Origin: Tessaracoccus palaemonis
GTDB lineage: Bacteria; Actinomycetota; Actinomycetes; Propionibacteriales; Propionibacteriaceae
DNA: 64,000 nt
NCBI RefSeq assembly: GCF_019316905.1
Contig: NZ_CP079216.1
Coordinates: 1,302,001 to 1,366,000 of the forward strand
Reading direction: 5' to 3'
Shown: positions 35,770 to 43,554 of the stretch, one piece after another
How positions within the stretch are numbered: position 1 is the first letter of the stretch
Layout: each line of letters begins with the position of its first letter
Made by a program: the position numbers and the translations under genes
Notes under the pieces: model-generated
What the model was told of the DNA's origin: nothing
Seen by the model: only the letters and a program-made list of their open reading frames with translations
Databases searched by the model: none

Positions 35770-37302
35770 TCAGCGGACCTTCGAGGTCGCCTTCGAGGTC
35801 CTCGACACCGTCGGGTAGCCGCTCTTCCTGCCGGTGACCTTGACGGTGATCATCTTGCCCTTCTGCGCCTTCTTCACCGTGAAGGTGGAGGCGGTCGCCT
35901 TCGAGATGGCCGTGCCGTTCGCGTACCACCGGTAGGCCAGCTTCATGCCGCCGGTCCAGGTGCCGGCCTTCGCCTTCAGCTTCTTCCCGACCTTCGCGGT
36001 GCCGCTGATCTTCGGGGTCGCGGCGGTGGCTACCTTCGTGGAGGCCTTGGAGGTCCTGCCCGCCGTCGTGTAGCCGTTGAGCGTGCCGGTCACCTTGACG
36101 GTGATCTTCTTCCCCTTCTGGGCCGACGTGAGGGTGTACGTGGAGCCCGTGGCCTTGGAGATGGCCCTGCCGTTCGCGTACCAGCGGTAGGTCAGCTTCG
36201 TGCCGCCGGTCCAGGTGCCCGGCTTCGCCTTCAGCTTCGTGCCGACGACCGCCGTGCCGGAGACGGTGGGGGTGGCCGTGGACAGGGTGCCGGCCGCCAC
36301 CGTGGCGCTCGCGGCGGAGAACGTGGCCTCCCAGCCGACGTCGGTGGTCTTGCGGCCGAAGACACCGACCGTGACGCGCGCGCCGCGCTGGGCGGCGGTC
36401 AGCTTCCACGTCGAGGACTTCGCGCCCGGGATCAGCTGGCCGTCGGCGTACCAGCGGTAGGTGAGCTTCGTGCCCGCCGGCCACGCCCCGGCCGTGGCCT
36501 TCAGCGTCGATCCGACCCTGGCCGTGCCGGAGACCGTCGGCCAGGTGCGCACCCCGGCGACGGTGTCGAGGTCGGCGTCGACCCCGGTGAGATCCTGCTC
36601 CGCGGTCAGGGTGACCGGGGACGCCTTCGCGCTGGACATGGCGTCGCCGGACCATTCCTGCCAGCCGGTGAACGCCTCGCCGTCGAGGTCTCCCTCGAAC
36701 CCGCCGACGGCGCTGTACATCAGCCGGTACGTGCCGGCCCGCATCCCCTCGATCCGGTAGCTGCCGTCGTCGGCGATCTCGGCGGAGCCCTCGGTGCGCC
36801 AGCCGCCGGTCTCCCTCCGGTAGGCCAGAGCCCAGCCGAGGCCCTCGGAGACGGTGCCGCCGACCACGGTGCCGGAGATGGTGGAGCCGGCGTCGAGTTC
36901 GGCGTCGATGCCGACCTGCTCGCCCTCCCCGACGGTGACCGAGGCGGCCGACTCGAAGTCGTCGGCGGCCGGCCACCACCGGGCCGCGGCGTCCGCGCCG
37001 AATCCGTCGAAGAGCACCTTGTAGCTGCCGGCCGCCAGGCCCGTGATCACGAACGAGCCGTCCTCGGCGACCGTCGCGACGGCGGTCCAGGAGTCGGCGT
37101 CGTCGTTGTAGGTGGCGCCGGAGGCGGGGTACGCGTAGGCGCGGGTCATGGCCTCGATGGCCGTGACACCGGTGGGATAGGTGACCGATCCGGCGATGGA
37201 CGCGGTGTCGGCCGCGTCCGCCGGCATCGCGATGGCCAGACCGGTGGCGACCAGGCCGAGAACGACCCCGGCCGAGGCTGCGCGGAGGTGGAGCGCCCGC
37301 AT
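35770..37302 (-). CDS. Secreted repeat protein with carboxypeptidase-regulatory-like and Ig-like repeats
   Basis: 510-aa exported protein of unknown function. Residues 1-31 are a Sec signal ending ADAA. Residues ~33-235 hold two prealbumin/Cna-B-like folds (SIAGSVTYPTG, FVITGLAAGSYKVLFDGFG; STISGTVVGG, YRIEGMRAGTYRLMYSAVGG). Residues ~255-510 are three tandem Ig-like repeats, each TVSGTA-VGx-LKA then TYRWYANG and a KITVKVTG strand; the last two are nearly identical and rich in Lys. No LPxTG motif or membrane anchor, so it is released or held by charge. Such repeats occur in actinobacterial cell-surface and glycan-binding proteins. Confidence 0.78.
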   Translation of the reverse strand: MRALHLRAASAGVVLGLVATGLAIAMPADAADTASIAGSVTYPTGVTAIEAMTRAYAYPASGATYNDDADSWTAVATVAEDGSFVITGLAAGSYKVLFDGFGADAAARWWPAADDFESAASVTVGEGEQVGIDAELDAGSTISGTVVGGTVSEGLGWALAYRRETGGWRTEGSAEIADDGSYRIEGMRAGTYRLMYSAVGGFEGDLDGEAFTGWQEWSGDAMSSAKASPVTLTAEQDLTGVDADLDTVAGVRTWPTVSGTARVGSTLKATAGAWPAGTKLTYRWYADGQLIPGAKSSTWKLTAAQRGARVTVGVFGRKTTDVGWEATFSAASATVAAGTLSTATPTVSGTAVVGTKLKAKPGTWTGGTKLTYRWYANGRAISKATGSTYTLTSAQKGKKITVKVTGTLNGYTTAGRTSKASTKVATAATPKISGTAKVGKKLKAKAGTWTGGMKLAYRWYANGTAISKATASTFTVKKAQKGKMITVKVTGRKSGYPTVSRTSKATSKVR

Positions 37303-37443
37303 GTGTCCTTACCTTCCCAAGACGCCCCCCGGCCTTATCACACTGAACTCAGGGCGAATGCTACGTGAAGGGGTGGGGACGCACCTCGGCAGGGTCCGAC
37401 CGTTGTCACGGGGCCGGGTTGGCCACCTGCCGGAGGCTGCGTC

Positions 37444-37449
37444 CACAAT
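37444..37449 (+). promoter_or_regulatory. -10 element of the uvrD2-like gene (leaderless)
   Basis: CACAAT, 6 bases before GTG 37456; TTGGCC at 37419 is a possible -35 with a 19-base spacer. Confidence 0.4.
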
Positions 37450-37455
37450 GGCTGG

Positions 37456-39480
37456 GTGACCGACCAGATCCTGGACCCCCTCGACCCCGAGCAGCGCGAG
37501 GTGGCGACCCTGCTGGACCATCCGGTGGTGGTGCTCGCGGGTGCGGGGACCGGCAAGACGCGGGCCATCACGCACCGCGTCGCGCACGCCGTGGCGCAGG
37601 GCCGCTACCAGGCATCCGCGACGCTGGCGGTCACGTTCACCACCCGTGCGGCCGGCGAGATGCGCCGGAGGCTCGCCCAACTCGGGGTGCGCGGGGCGCA
37701 GGCCCGCACCATCCACGCCGCGGCGCTGCGCCAGTGCCAGTATTTCTGGCCGCAGGCCTTCAACGTCGAGTTCCCCCGGGTCGCGGAGAACACCTTCTCG
37801 CTCGTCGCCCGGGCGGCGCACCAGGTGCTGGGCTCCTCGGAGGTCGCGCTGGTGCGTGACCTCGACTCCGAGATCTCGTGGGCCAAGACCAGCAATGTCA
37901 CGGCGGCCCGCTACGCGGACGTCGCGGCCGGCCGAGACGTGAACGGGGCGACGCCGGCGCAGGTCGCCAGCGTCATGACGCACTACGAGAAGCTCAAGCT
38001 GACCGAGGGGACGGTCGACTTCCACGACATCCTGCTCTGCAACGCCGCCCTGCTCGCGGAGCACCCGGACATCGCGGCGCAGATCCGCGCCACGTACCGG
38101 CACTTCGTCGTCGACGAGTACCAGGACGTCTCCGCCCTGCAGCACCGACTGATCTCGCTGTGGGTCGACGGCCGCGACGACGTGTGTGTCGTCGGCGACC
38201 CCAACCAGGCCATCCACTCCTTCGCCGGCGCCGACGCGGGCTACCTCAGGGGGTTCGGCGCGGAGCACGACGGGTCCCGGACGGTCCGACTGGTGCGCAA
38301 CTACCGCTCCACCCCGGAGATCCTCACGGCGGCCAACAGGGTCCTGCGGGTCCGGCCCGGCTCCCCGGGGGCGCTGCGCCCGACGCGCGGCTCCGGGCCG
38401 GCTCCGGTGTTCCAGGGCGCGGCGGACGAGGCCACCGAGGCGGGCGACGTCGCCGCCTGGCTGAAGGAGCAGCACGCGGTGGGGGTGCCGTGGCAGGAGC
38501 AGGCCGTCCTCTACCGCATCAACGCGCAGTCCCCGGCGCTGGAGGCAGCGCTCACCCAGGCAGGCGTGCCGTACACGGTGCGCGGCACCGAGCGGTTCTA
38601 CGACCGGGCGGAGGTCCGCCAGGCGATCGTCGAGGTGGGCCGTGCCGCCGAGCGGCAGCCGGACGCCGAGGCGGTCGAGACCCTGGAGTCCGTCCTGCAG
38701 GGCCTCGGCTGGAAGCCGGAGGCCCCCGCCGGGCAGGGCCGCCAGCGCGAGCGCTGGGAGTCCCTGTCGGCGCTGCGTACGATGTTCGTCGACGAGGACG
38801 ACCGCCGCGACGACGACTGGTCGGTCGCCGATGCCGCTGGCTGGGTCCGGGAGAGGGCCTCCTGGCAGTCGAGCCCGGTGGCCCGCGCGGTCACGCTGTC
38901 GACGCTGCACGCCGCGAAGGGGCTCGAGTGGGACGCGGTCGCGATCATCGGAGTCCGCGAGGGCATGATCCCGTTCGTGCTCAGCCAGGAGGAGCCGGCG
39001 CTGTCCGAGGAGCGGCGACTGCTCTACGTCGGGTTCACGCGTGCCCGCAGGGCACTGCGGGTCAGCTGGGCCGCGTCGCGGGGAACGGCCACCCGGTCAC
39101 GGTTCATCGCGGACCAGGTGACGGGGCCCGTGACCGTCGGCCGGGAGCCGCGGTCGGCCAGTTCCTCGCGGTCGCGGACCTGCCGCGTCTGCGGTCAGCG
39201 GCTGACCGACGCGGCGGAGCGGAAGCTCGGGAGACACCACGACTGCGAGGTGGCCTACGACGAGGCGCTGTTCGAGGCGCTGCGGGCCTGGCGCAAGGAG
39301 ACGGCGGAGGAGGCGAAGGTGCCGGCCTTCGTGGTCTTCACCGACGCCACGCTGCAGGCCATCGCCGAGGCGGCGCCCACCGACGAGGCTGGCCTGCTGC
39401 GGCTGCCCGGCATCGGCCGCTCGAAGCTGGAGCGCTACGGGAAGGCGGCGCTGGATGTGGTCCGGGGGCATCAGGCCTGA
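37456..39480 (+). CDS. uvrD2: UvrD2-type ATP-dependent DNA helicase with HRDC domain
   Basis: 674-aa SF1A helicase. Walker A LAGAGTGKTRAI (residues 27-38), VVDEYQDVSALQ, GDPNQAIHSFAGADAGYL, LVRNYRSTPEILTAANRVL, VTLSTLHAAKGLEWDAVAIIG, LLYVGFTRARRAL. After the helicase core come a tetracysteine zinc motif (CRVCGQRLTD then HHDC) and a C-terminal HRDC domain (FVVFTDATLQAIAEAAPT, LPGIGRSKLERYG). This helicase-C4-HRDC order is the mycobacterial UvrD2 layout, essential there. GTG start with a leaderless-type -10 upstream. The 3' end overlaps the next, opposing gene by 10 bases. Confidence 0.93.
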   Translation: MTDQILDPLDPEQREVATLLDHPVVVLAGAGTGKTRAITHRVAHAVAQGRYQASATLAVTFTTRAAGEMRRRLAQLGVRGAQARTIHAAALRQCQYFWPQAFNVEFPRVAENTFSLVARAAHQVLGSSEVALVRDLDSEISWAKTSNVTAARYADVAAGRDVNGATPAQVASVMTHYEKLKLTEGTVDFHDILLCNAALLAEHPDIAAQIRATYRHFVVDEYQDVSALQHRLISLWVDGRDDVCVVGDPNQAIHSFAGADAGYLRGFGAEHDGSRTVRLVRNYRSTPEILTAANRVLRVRPGSPGALRPTRGSGPAPVFQGAADEATEAGDVAAWLKEQHAVGVPWQEQAVLYRINAQSPALEAALTQAGVPYTVRGTERFYDRAEVRQAIVEVGRAAERQPDAEAVETLESVLQGLGWKPEAPAGQGRQRERWESLSALRTMFVDEDDRRDDDWSVADAAGWVRERASWQSSPVARAVTLSTLHAAKGLEWDAVAIIGVREGMIPFVLSQEEPALSEERRLLYVGFTRARRALRVSWAASRGTATRSRFIADQVTGPVTVGREPRSASSSRSRTCRVCGQRLTDAAERKLGRHHDCEVAYDEALFEALRAWRKETAEEAKVPAFVVFTDATLQAIAEAAPTDEAGLLRLPGIGRSKLERYGKAALDVVRGHQA

Positions 39481-40001
39481 GAGGCGCAACCGGGGGTGCG
39501 GCACCCCGCCTGGCGTGCCCACCTCATGATGCCCACCGAGCCGCAGGGACGGCACCAGGTCAGGCTGCGGTCCCGCAGCGTCGACCGCGTTCCGACGAGC
39601 GGGATCTCCAGCGCCGCCGTCGCGGCCACCCACGCGCCCAGGTCGGCGGCCTCTCCCTGCCCGGAGTGTGCGTGGTCGAAGGCTGCGGCGTTGCAGGCGG
39701 GACACATCCCCAGCCGGCGACCCACCAGCGGGCCGACGGAGCCTGCCTCCGCGTCCCACCAGGCGTGCAGGGCGACGACGCCGTCGGCGTAGGCCTCCGC
39801 CTCGAGGGGCAGTTCACGCCCAGGGGGCCAGCAGAACACCACCAGGCCGCGGCCGGACAGGCTGCCGGGGGAGCGGTGTGCCTGCTCGCCGGTCAGGGAT
39901 TCGTGCAGGCGGGGGCGCAGCCCCGCGTCCAGCCGGGCCAGCCCGGCGGCGAGGATCTCGGTGTGGGTGGGCTCGCCCACCAGGGTCAGGGTGCGGTTCA
40001 T
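39471..40001 (-). CDS. Hypothetical protein with C-terminal zinc-binding cysteines
   Basis: 176-aa protein I do not recognise. N-terminus (TLTLVGEPTHTEILAAGLARL) is followed by an alpha/beta region; the C-terminal half has CPACNAAAFDH, CRPCGSVGIMRW and CRTPGCASQA, together enough cysteines for one or two zinc ribbons. No signal or membrane segment. ATG at 40001 has GAGGGTGG upstream; a longer frame to 40082 enters the DUF5679 terminator region and is rejected. Convergent with uvrD2, overlapping it by 10 bases. Confidence 0.6.
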   Translation of the reverse strand: MNRTLTLVGEPTHTEILAAGLARLDAGLRPRLHESLTGEQAHRSPGSLSGRGLVVFCWPPGRELPLEAEAYADGVVALHAWWDAEAGSVGPLVGRRLGMCPACNAAAFDHAHSGQGEAADLGAWVAATAALEIPLVGTRSTLRDRSLTWCRPCGSVGIMRWARQAGCRTPGCASQA

Positions 40002-40098
40002 GGGGCCACCCTCGCGATGCCGCAGGCCGGGAGGGTAGAGGACCGGACGCTCGGACAACACCGCGGCGCCGCCGGACACCACAGGCCCCCGGACGCAG

Positions 40099-40137
40099 TG
40101 ATGGGCGGCAGGTCGGGTAACCGACCGCCGCCCATCA
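40099..40137 (-). terminator. Strong hairpin terminator of the DUF5679 gene
   Basis: Arms 40099-40116 and 40121-40137 pair over 17 bp around the loop GTAA, with a single bulged A. It starts 21 bases after the DUF5679 stop on the minus strand. No U-tract follows. Confidence 0.8.
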
Positions 40138-40158
40138 GCGCACGAGAAGTGGGTCCGC

Positions 40159-40320
40159 TCAGGCCTTGCCGAGGATCCGGTTGAGGTTCGTGCCGCAGAC
40201 CGGGCACTTGCCCTTGGCCATCTTGGTGCCCTTGGCGTTGACGACCACCTCGCCCTTGGCGTCGCGCTTCTCCTTGCACTTGACGCAGTAGAAAGAGCCT
40301 TCCCAGGTCTCCGTAGCCAT
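40159..40320 (-). CDS. DUF5679 small zinc-ribbon protein
   Basis: 53-aa protein with two CxxC knuckles, FYCVKCKEKR and GKCPVCGTNL, forming a rubredoxin-like zinc ribbon with a basic middle segment. Widespread in actinobacteria, function unknown. The start at 40320 is decided by a perfect AGGAGGAAAT immediately upstream of the ATG; the longer frame to 40524 is upstream of the promoter. Monocistronic: its own promoter (40367-40394) and a strong terminator flank it, suggesting high, independent expression. Confidence 0.88.
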   Translation of the reverse strand: MATETWEGSFYCVKCKEKRDAKGEVVVNAKGTKMAKGKCPVCGTNLNRILGKA

Positions 40321-40366
40321 ATTTCCTCCTTGGTTGGGGTGCCCGGGGATCGGGCTTACCGCATTC

Positions 40367-40394
40367 ACTGTAGCCGCGAGGCCCATGCGCTCAA
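40367..40394 (-). promoter_or_regulatory. Promoter of the DUF5679 gene
   Basis: Minus strand TTGAGC (40394-40389), 16-base spacer, TACAGT (40372-40367); leader of about 40 bases containing AGGAGG. Confidence 0.55.
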
Positions 40395-40535
40395 CGCGAC
40401 ACGCGCTGAGCGGGGGACCGACGCCTAACGAGCGGAGTCCCGGCGTGCGGCCCGCCTTCCCCTGCGAACCACACTGACCGGGACTCTCACAGGAAGTGTG
40501 GCGCGTCGCAACCGCCCACGTCAAGCGTCGATTCG

Positions 40536-41855
40536 CTACTCGCCCAGCAGCCTGCGCAGCTCGGCGTCCAGGTCATCCTCCACGGGTCCGTCCTGCAGCC
40601 CACCGGCGGCGAACGCGAGCGGGTCGCCCAGGTCCGAGGAAGTCGGCAGGAGGTCCGGGTGGCCCCAGACCGCGTCGCGCTCTTCCTGCCCCCTGGAGTG
40701 CTGGACCGCGGCCCAGAGGTTCTTCGCGTCCCGGACGAGCCGCGGCCGCAGATCGAGCCCCAGCAGCTCGGCGAACACGGTGTTCACGGGGCTGGCGGAG
40801 GCCCGGCGGCGACCCATGACCTCCTCGAGCTGCGCCGCGTGCGGCATCCACGGGCCGGCGGCCTGCGCGACGACGTGGTCGACCCAGCCCTCGACGAGGG
40901 CCAGCAGCACCTCGAGGCGCTCGAGGATCTCGACCTGGGCCGGGGTGCGCGTCGGCCGGAAGAAGGAGCCCTTGACGGATTCGCCGACCTTCACGACGTC
41001 CTCCAGGGAGAGGCCGGTCATCTCCTCGGGGCGGAACTGGCTCGCGATCGCGTCGAAGTCGATGGTGATCTCGCGCGAGAAGTGCGCGAGGAGCGCGCTG
41101 AGCTGAGGGGAGAGCCACCCGACCGCGTGGAACAGGCGCTGGCGGGCGGCCTCGCGCAGCAGCAGGTAGAGCACGACGTCCGTCGCGGGGGCGTCGAGGT
41201 CGCGCGTCAGCTCCGCCACGTTGGCGGGCACCAGGAGCACATCGCTCGTGCCGAGGAGGTTGAACCCCAGCTCGGTGCCGGTGAGGATGTCGCCGGCGAC
41301 GGCGGCCAGCTCGCGCTTGAGGCGGTCGCGGTAGATCAACGAGGCGGAGGTCCGCAGCATCGGCGCCATCATGTGCGCCATGGGCGCGAGCTCGTCGTCG
41401 CCCTCCAGCGCGGTGCCGCGCTCGAGCGCGTCGGCCAGCCCGTCGATGATCGGCTCGATGGTGGCCCGCCAGCCCTCGCCGGTCTCGTCCAGCCAGCCGG
41501 AGCGGGTGGTCGCGCGCGCCGGGCGGCCGGTCTCCGCGAAGGACGTGACGGGGGTCAGCCAGGACTGGGCGAGCCGCTCGGCGTCGACCACCGCGCTGAG
41601 TTCGTCGGCCCTCAACGCGGGGTCGCCGCCCTCGGCGACGATCGCCTTGGCCGCGGTCAGCGTCGTGCGCCACGCCGCCTCCGGATCCTTGTCGGCATTG
41701 GTCATGCCGAACATGAGGCCACTCTGGCTCATCCTGCTGACCTGGGCCATCAGGTCCTCGAGGTTGAGCTGGTCGGCGTCACCGAGGCCGAGCTGCTCGA
41801 GCATCTTGCGGAGCTGCTCGAAGTCGAACGGCCCGAACGGGTTGTTGCTGGACAT
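40536..41855 (-). CDS. DUF2342 family protein (putative zinc-dependent metalloprotease)
   Basis: 439-aa actinobacterial protein of the family annotated as zinc-dependent metalloprotease or F420-biosynthesis-associated. N-terminus NNPFGPFDFEQLRKMLEQLGL is characteristic. The middle has SDVLLVPANVAELTRDLD and YLLLREAARQRLFHAVGWLS, and the C-terminus GPWMPHAAQLEEVMGRRRAS and LLGLDLRPRLVRDAKNLWAA. I see no clean HExxH: the segment that should carry it reads REAARQRLFHAV, so peptidase activity is doubtful. GGAGGG lies upstream of the ATG. Divergent from the Lon-like protease gene, as in other actinobacteria. Confidence 0.82.
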   Translation of the reverse strand: MSSNNPFGPFDFEQLRKMLEQLGLGDADQLNLEDLMAQVSRMSQSGLMFGMTNADKDPEAAWRTTLTAAKAIVAEGGDPALRADELSAVVDAERLAQSWLTPVTSFAETGRPARATTRSGWLDETGEGWRATIEPIIDGLADALERGTALEGDDELAPMAHMMAPMLRTSASLIYRDRLKRELAAVAGDILTGTELGFNLLGTSDVLLVPANVAELTRDLDAPATDVVLYLLLREAARQRLFHAVGWLSPQLSALLAHFSREITIDFDAIASQFRPEEMTGLSLEDVVKVGESVKGSFFRPTRTPAQVEILERLEVLLALVEGWVDHVVAQAAGPWMPHAAQLEEVMGRRRASASPVNTVFAELLGLDLRPRLVRDAKNLWAAVQHSRGQEERDAVWGHPDLLPTSSDLGDPLAFAAGGLQDGPVEDDLDAELRRLLGE

Positions 41856-41999
41856 GGATCCCTCCTACCGGCTCCATTGTTCCCCACGGTGCAAGCGGGT
41901 GGGAGTGGGCCTTGGCGGGGTTGATAGGGTCATGGACAGTCATGGGGCCATCGTCGACGCCCCTTGCACAGTCAATACACAGCGGTGAGGAGCGGGACC

Positions 42000-43043
42000 G
42001 TGTCACGTAACGCGCTGGCGATCGTGTCGTCGCTGCTGTTCGCCGCGCTCGCCGCCGCACTGGTACTGATCCCCGCGCCCTATGTCGCGTGGCGTCCGGG
42101 ACAGACGCTGGATGTACTGGCCGCCACGGACTCGGGTCCCGTCATCGACGTGACCGGACTGCAGAGCTTCGAGGCGTCGGGCTCACTGCTGATGACGACG
42201 GTGTCGGCCACGCGCGTCGACTCGTCGCTCAGCCTGCCGGAGGCGATCTACGTCTTCCTCGACCCGAGCTCCGACGCCATGCCGCGCGAGGTCATCTACC
42301 CCCCCGGCAAGACCACGGAGCAGGTGCAGAGCGAGGCCGTGGCCAGCATGGACACGTCCAGGAGCAACGCGACCGTCGCGGCGCTGCGGGCCGACGGGAT
42401 CAAGGTCACCGAGCTTCCCCGGGTGGCGTCGGTCACGATGTCCGGCCCCAGCGCGGAGAAGCTGCAGCCCGGGGACCTCATCACGGCCGTCGACACCATT
42501 CCCGTGACCAGCCGCGACGAGGTGGCCGCCCAGATCAGCACGCATGAGGTGGGCGACGCCATCGTCTTTGACGTGCTGCGCGAGGGGAGCGAGCTGACCG
42601 TCTCGGTGACGAGCGACGCCAGCCCCACCGACGCGAAGCTGCCGATCGTGGGCATCAGCATCGACACCGGCTACCAGTACGACCCCGTCGTGACGTTCAA
42701 CGTGGACAGCTCGGTGACCGGCCCGAGCGCGGGCCTGGTCTTCGCGCTCGGCATCTACGACCGCATCACCGATGGCCAGCTGATCTCCGACCGCGTCGTG
42801 GCGGGAACGGGGACCATGGACCCCAACGGCCGGGTCGGCAACATCGGCGGGATCAGGGAGAAGATCAAGGGCGCCGAACGTGACGGTGCCACCGTCTTCC
42901 TCGTGCCCGAGGGGAACTGCGACGACGTCGGAGATCTCGACACACCGCTGACGCTGGTGTCCGTGGCCACCCTCAAGGACGCCATCTCTGCGCTGCAACT
43001 CATCAACGAATCCAACACCGCGGAGGTGCCCGTCTGTGGCTGA
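42000..43043 (+). CDS. Membrane-anchored PDZ and Lon-like (S16) serine protease
   Basis: 347-aa protein of the YlbL/Rv3194c type. One N-terminal transmembrane helix (AIVSSLLFAALAAALVLIPA), an extracytoplasmic PDZ domain around residues 120-195 (VTMSGPSAEKLQPGDLITAV), then a Lon-type proteolytic domain with the Ser in SSVTGPSAGLVFALGIYD and Lys in IREKIKGAERDGATVFLVP. Likely a quality-control protease outside the membrane. GTG at 42000 has GAGGAG 8 bases upstream; the upstream ATG at 41964 lacks one. Overlaps the PPA1309-family gene by 8 bases. Confidence 0.88.
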   Translation: MSRNALAIVSSLLFAALAAALVLIPAPYVAWRPGQTLDVLAATDSGPVIDVTGLQSFEASGSLLMTTVSATRVDSSLSLPEAIYVFLDPSSDAMPREVIYPPGKTTEQVQSEAVASMDTSRSNATVAALRADGIKVTELPRVASVTMSGPSAEKLQPGDLITAVDTIPVTSRDEVAAQISTHEVGDAIVFDVLREGSELTVSVTSDASPTDAKLPIVGISIDTGYQYDPVVTFNVDSSVTGPSAGLVFALGIYDRITDGQLISDRVVAGTGTMDPNGRVGNIGGIREKIKGAERDGATVFLVPEGNCDDVGDLDTPLTLVSVATLKDAISALQLINESNTAEVPVCG

Positions 43044-43554
43044 CCAGAACCCCCTCATCGCCTGCCTGATGGACATCGAGCGGCACGTCTCGACCGCCGG
43101 CTGGGACCAGCCGGCGCGCCTGTTCGCGCTCGTGACCACCGCGACGCTGCTGGAGGTGGAGCCCCAGCTCGTCGGCCGCGTCCCGGAGGCGTCGCTCGAC
43201 GCGCTGACCGCCATCGAACAGGACGAGTTCCACGTCGGAGACGATCTCGAGGAGCGCCTCGAGGCGATCTTCTGGCCGGACACCGTCGAGGGATGCGCAC
43301 TCGCTCTGGAGCGTGCGTTCCTGCCCGCCAAGTACGAGGCTGACGTGCCCGAGGACCCGGCCGAGGCCGCGGAGTTCGTCGCGAAGCACCCCGAGCGCTC
43401 CGACGTGCGCGTCGTGGTCGGCGTGCTGCGGGACGGCACCAGACACGGGCTCGCTCGCGTCGTCTCGGAGCCCGACGAACTGCTGGGTGCCGAGAACCTG
43501 GTGCCGGGCCTGGGCGAGGCGCTGCTCAACACCTTCAGGAGCGTGGTCGAATGA
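43036..43554 (+). CDS. PPA1309 family protein
   Basis: 172-aa conserved actinobacterial protein, function unknown. Landmarks: NPLIACLMDIERHVSTAGWDQ, ARLFALVTTATLL, EQDEFHVGDDLEERLEAIFWP and LVPGLGEALLNTFR. Acidic, soluble, no signal peptide. Held between the Lon-like protease gene (8-base overlap) and the UPF0182 gene (ATGA overlap), an arrangement found widely in actinobacteria, so it probably works with one of these membrane proteins. GTG start. Confidence 0.88.
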   Translation: MADQNPLIACLMDIERHVSTAGWDQPARLFALVTTATLLEVEPQLVGRVPEASLDALTAIEQDEFHVGDDLEERLEAIFWPDTVEGCALALERAFLPAKYEADVPEDPAEAAEFVAKHPERSDVRVVVGVLRDGTRHGLARVVSEPDELLGAENLVPGLGEALLNTFRSVVE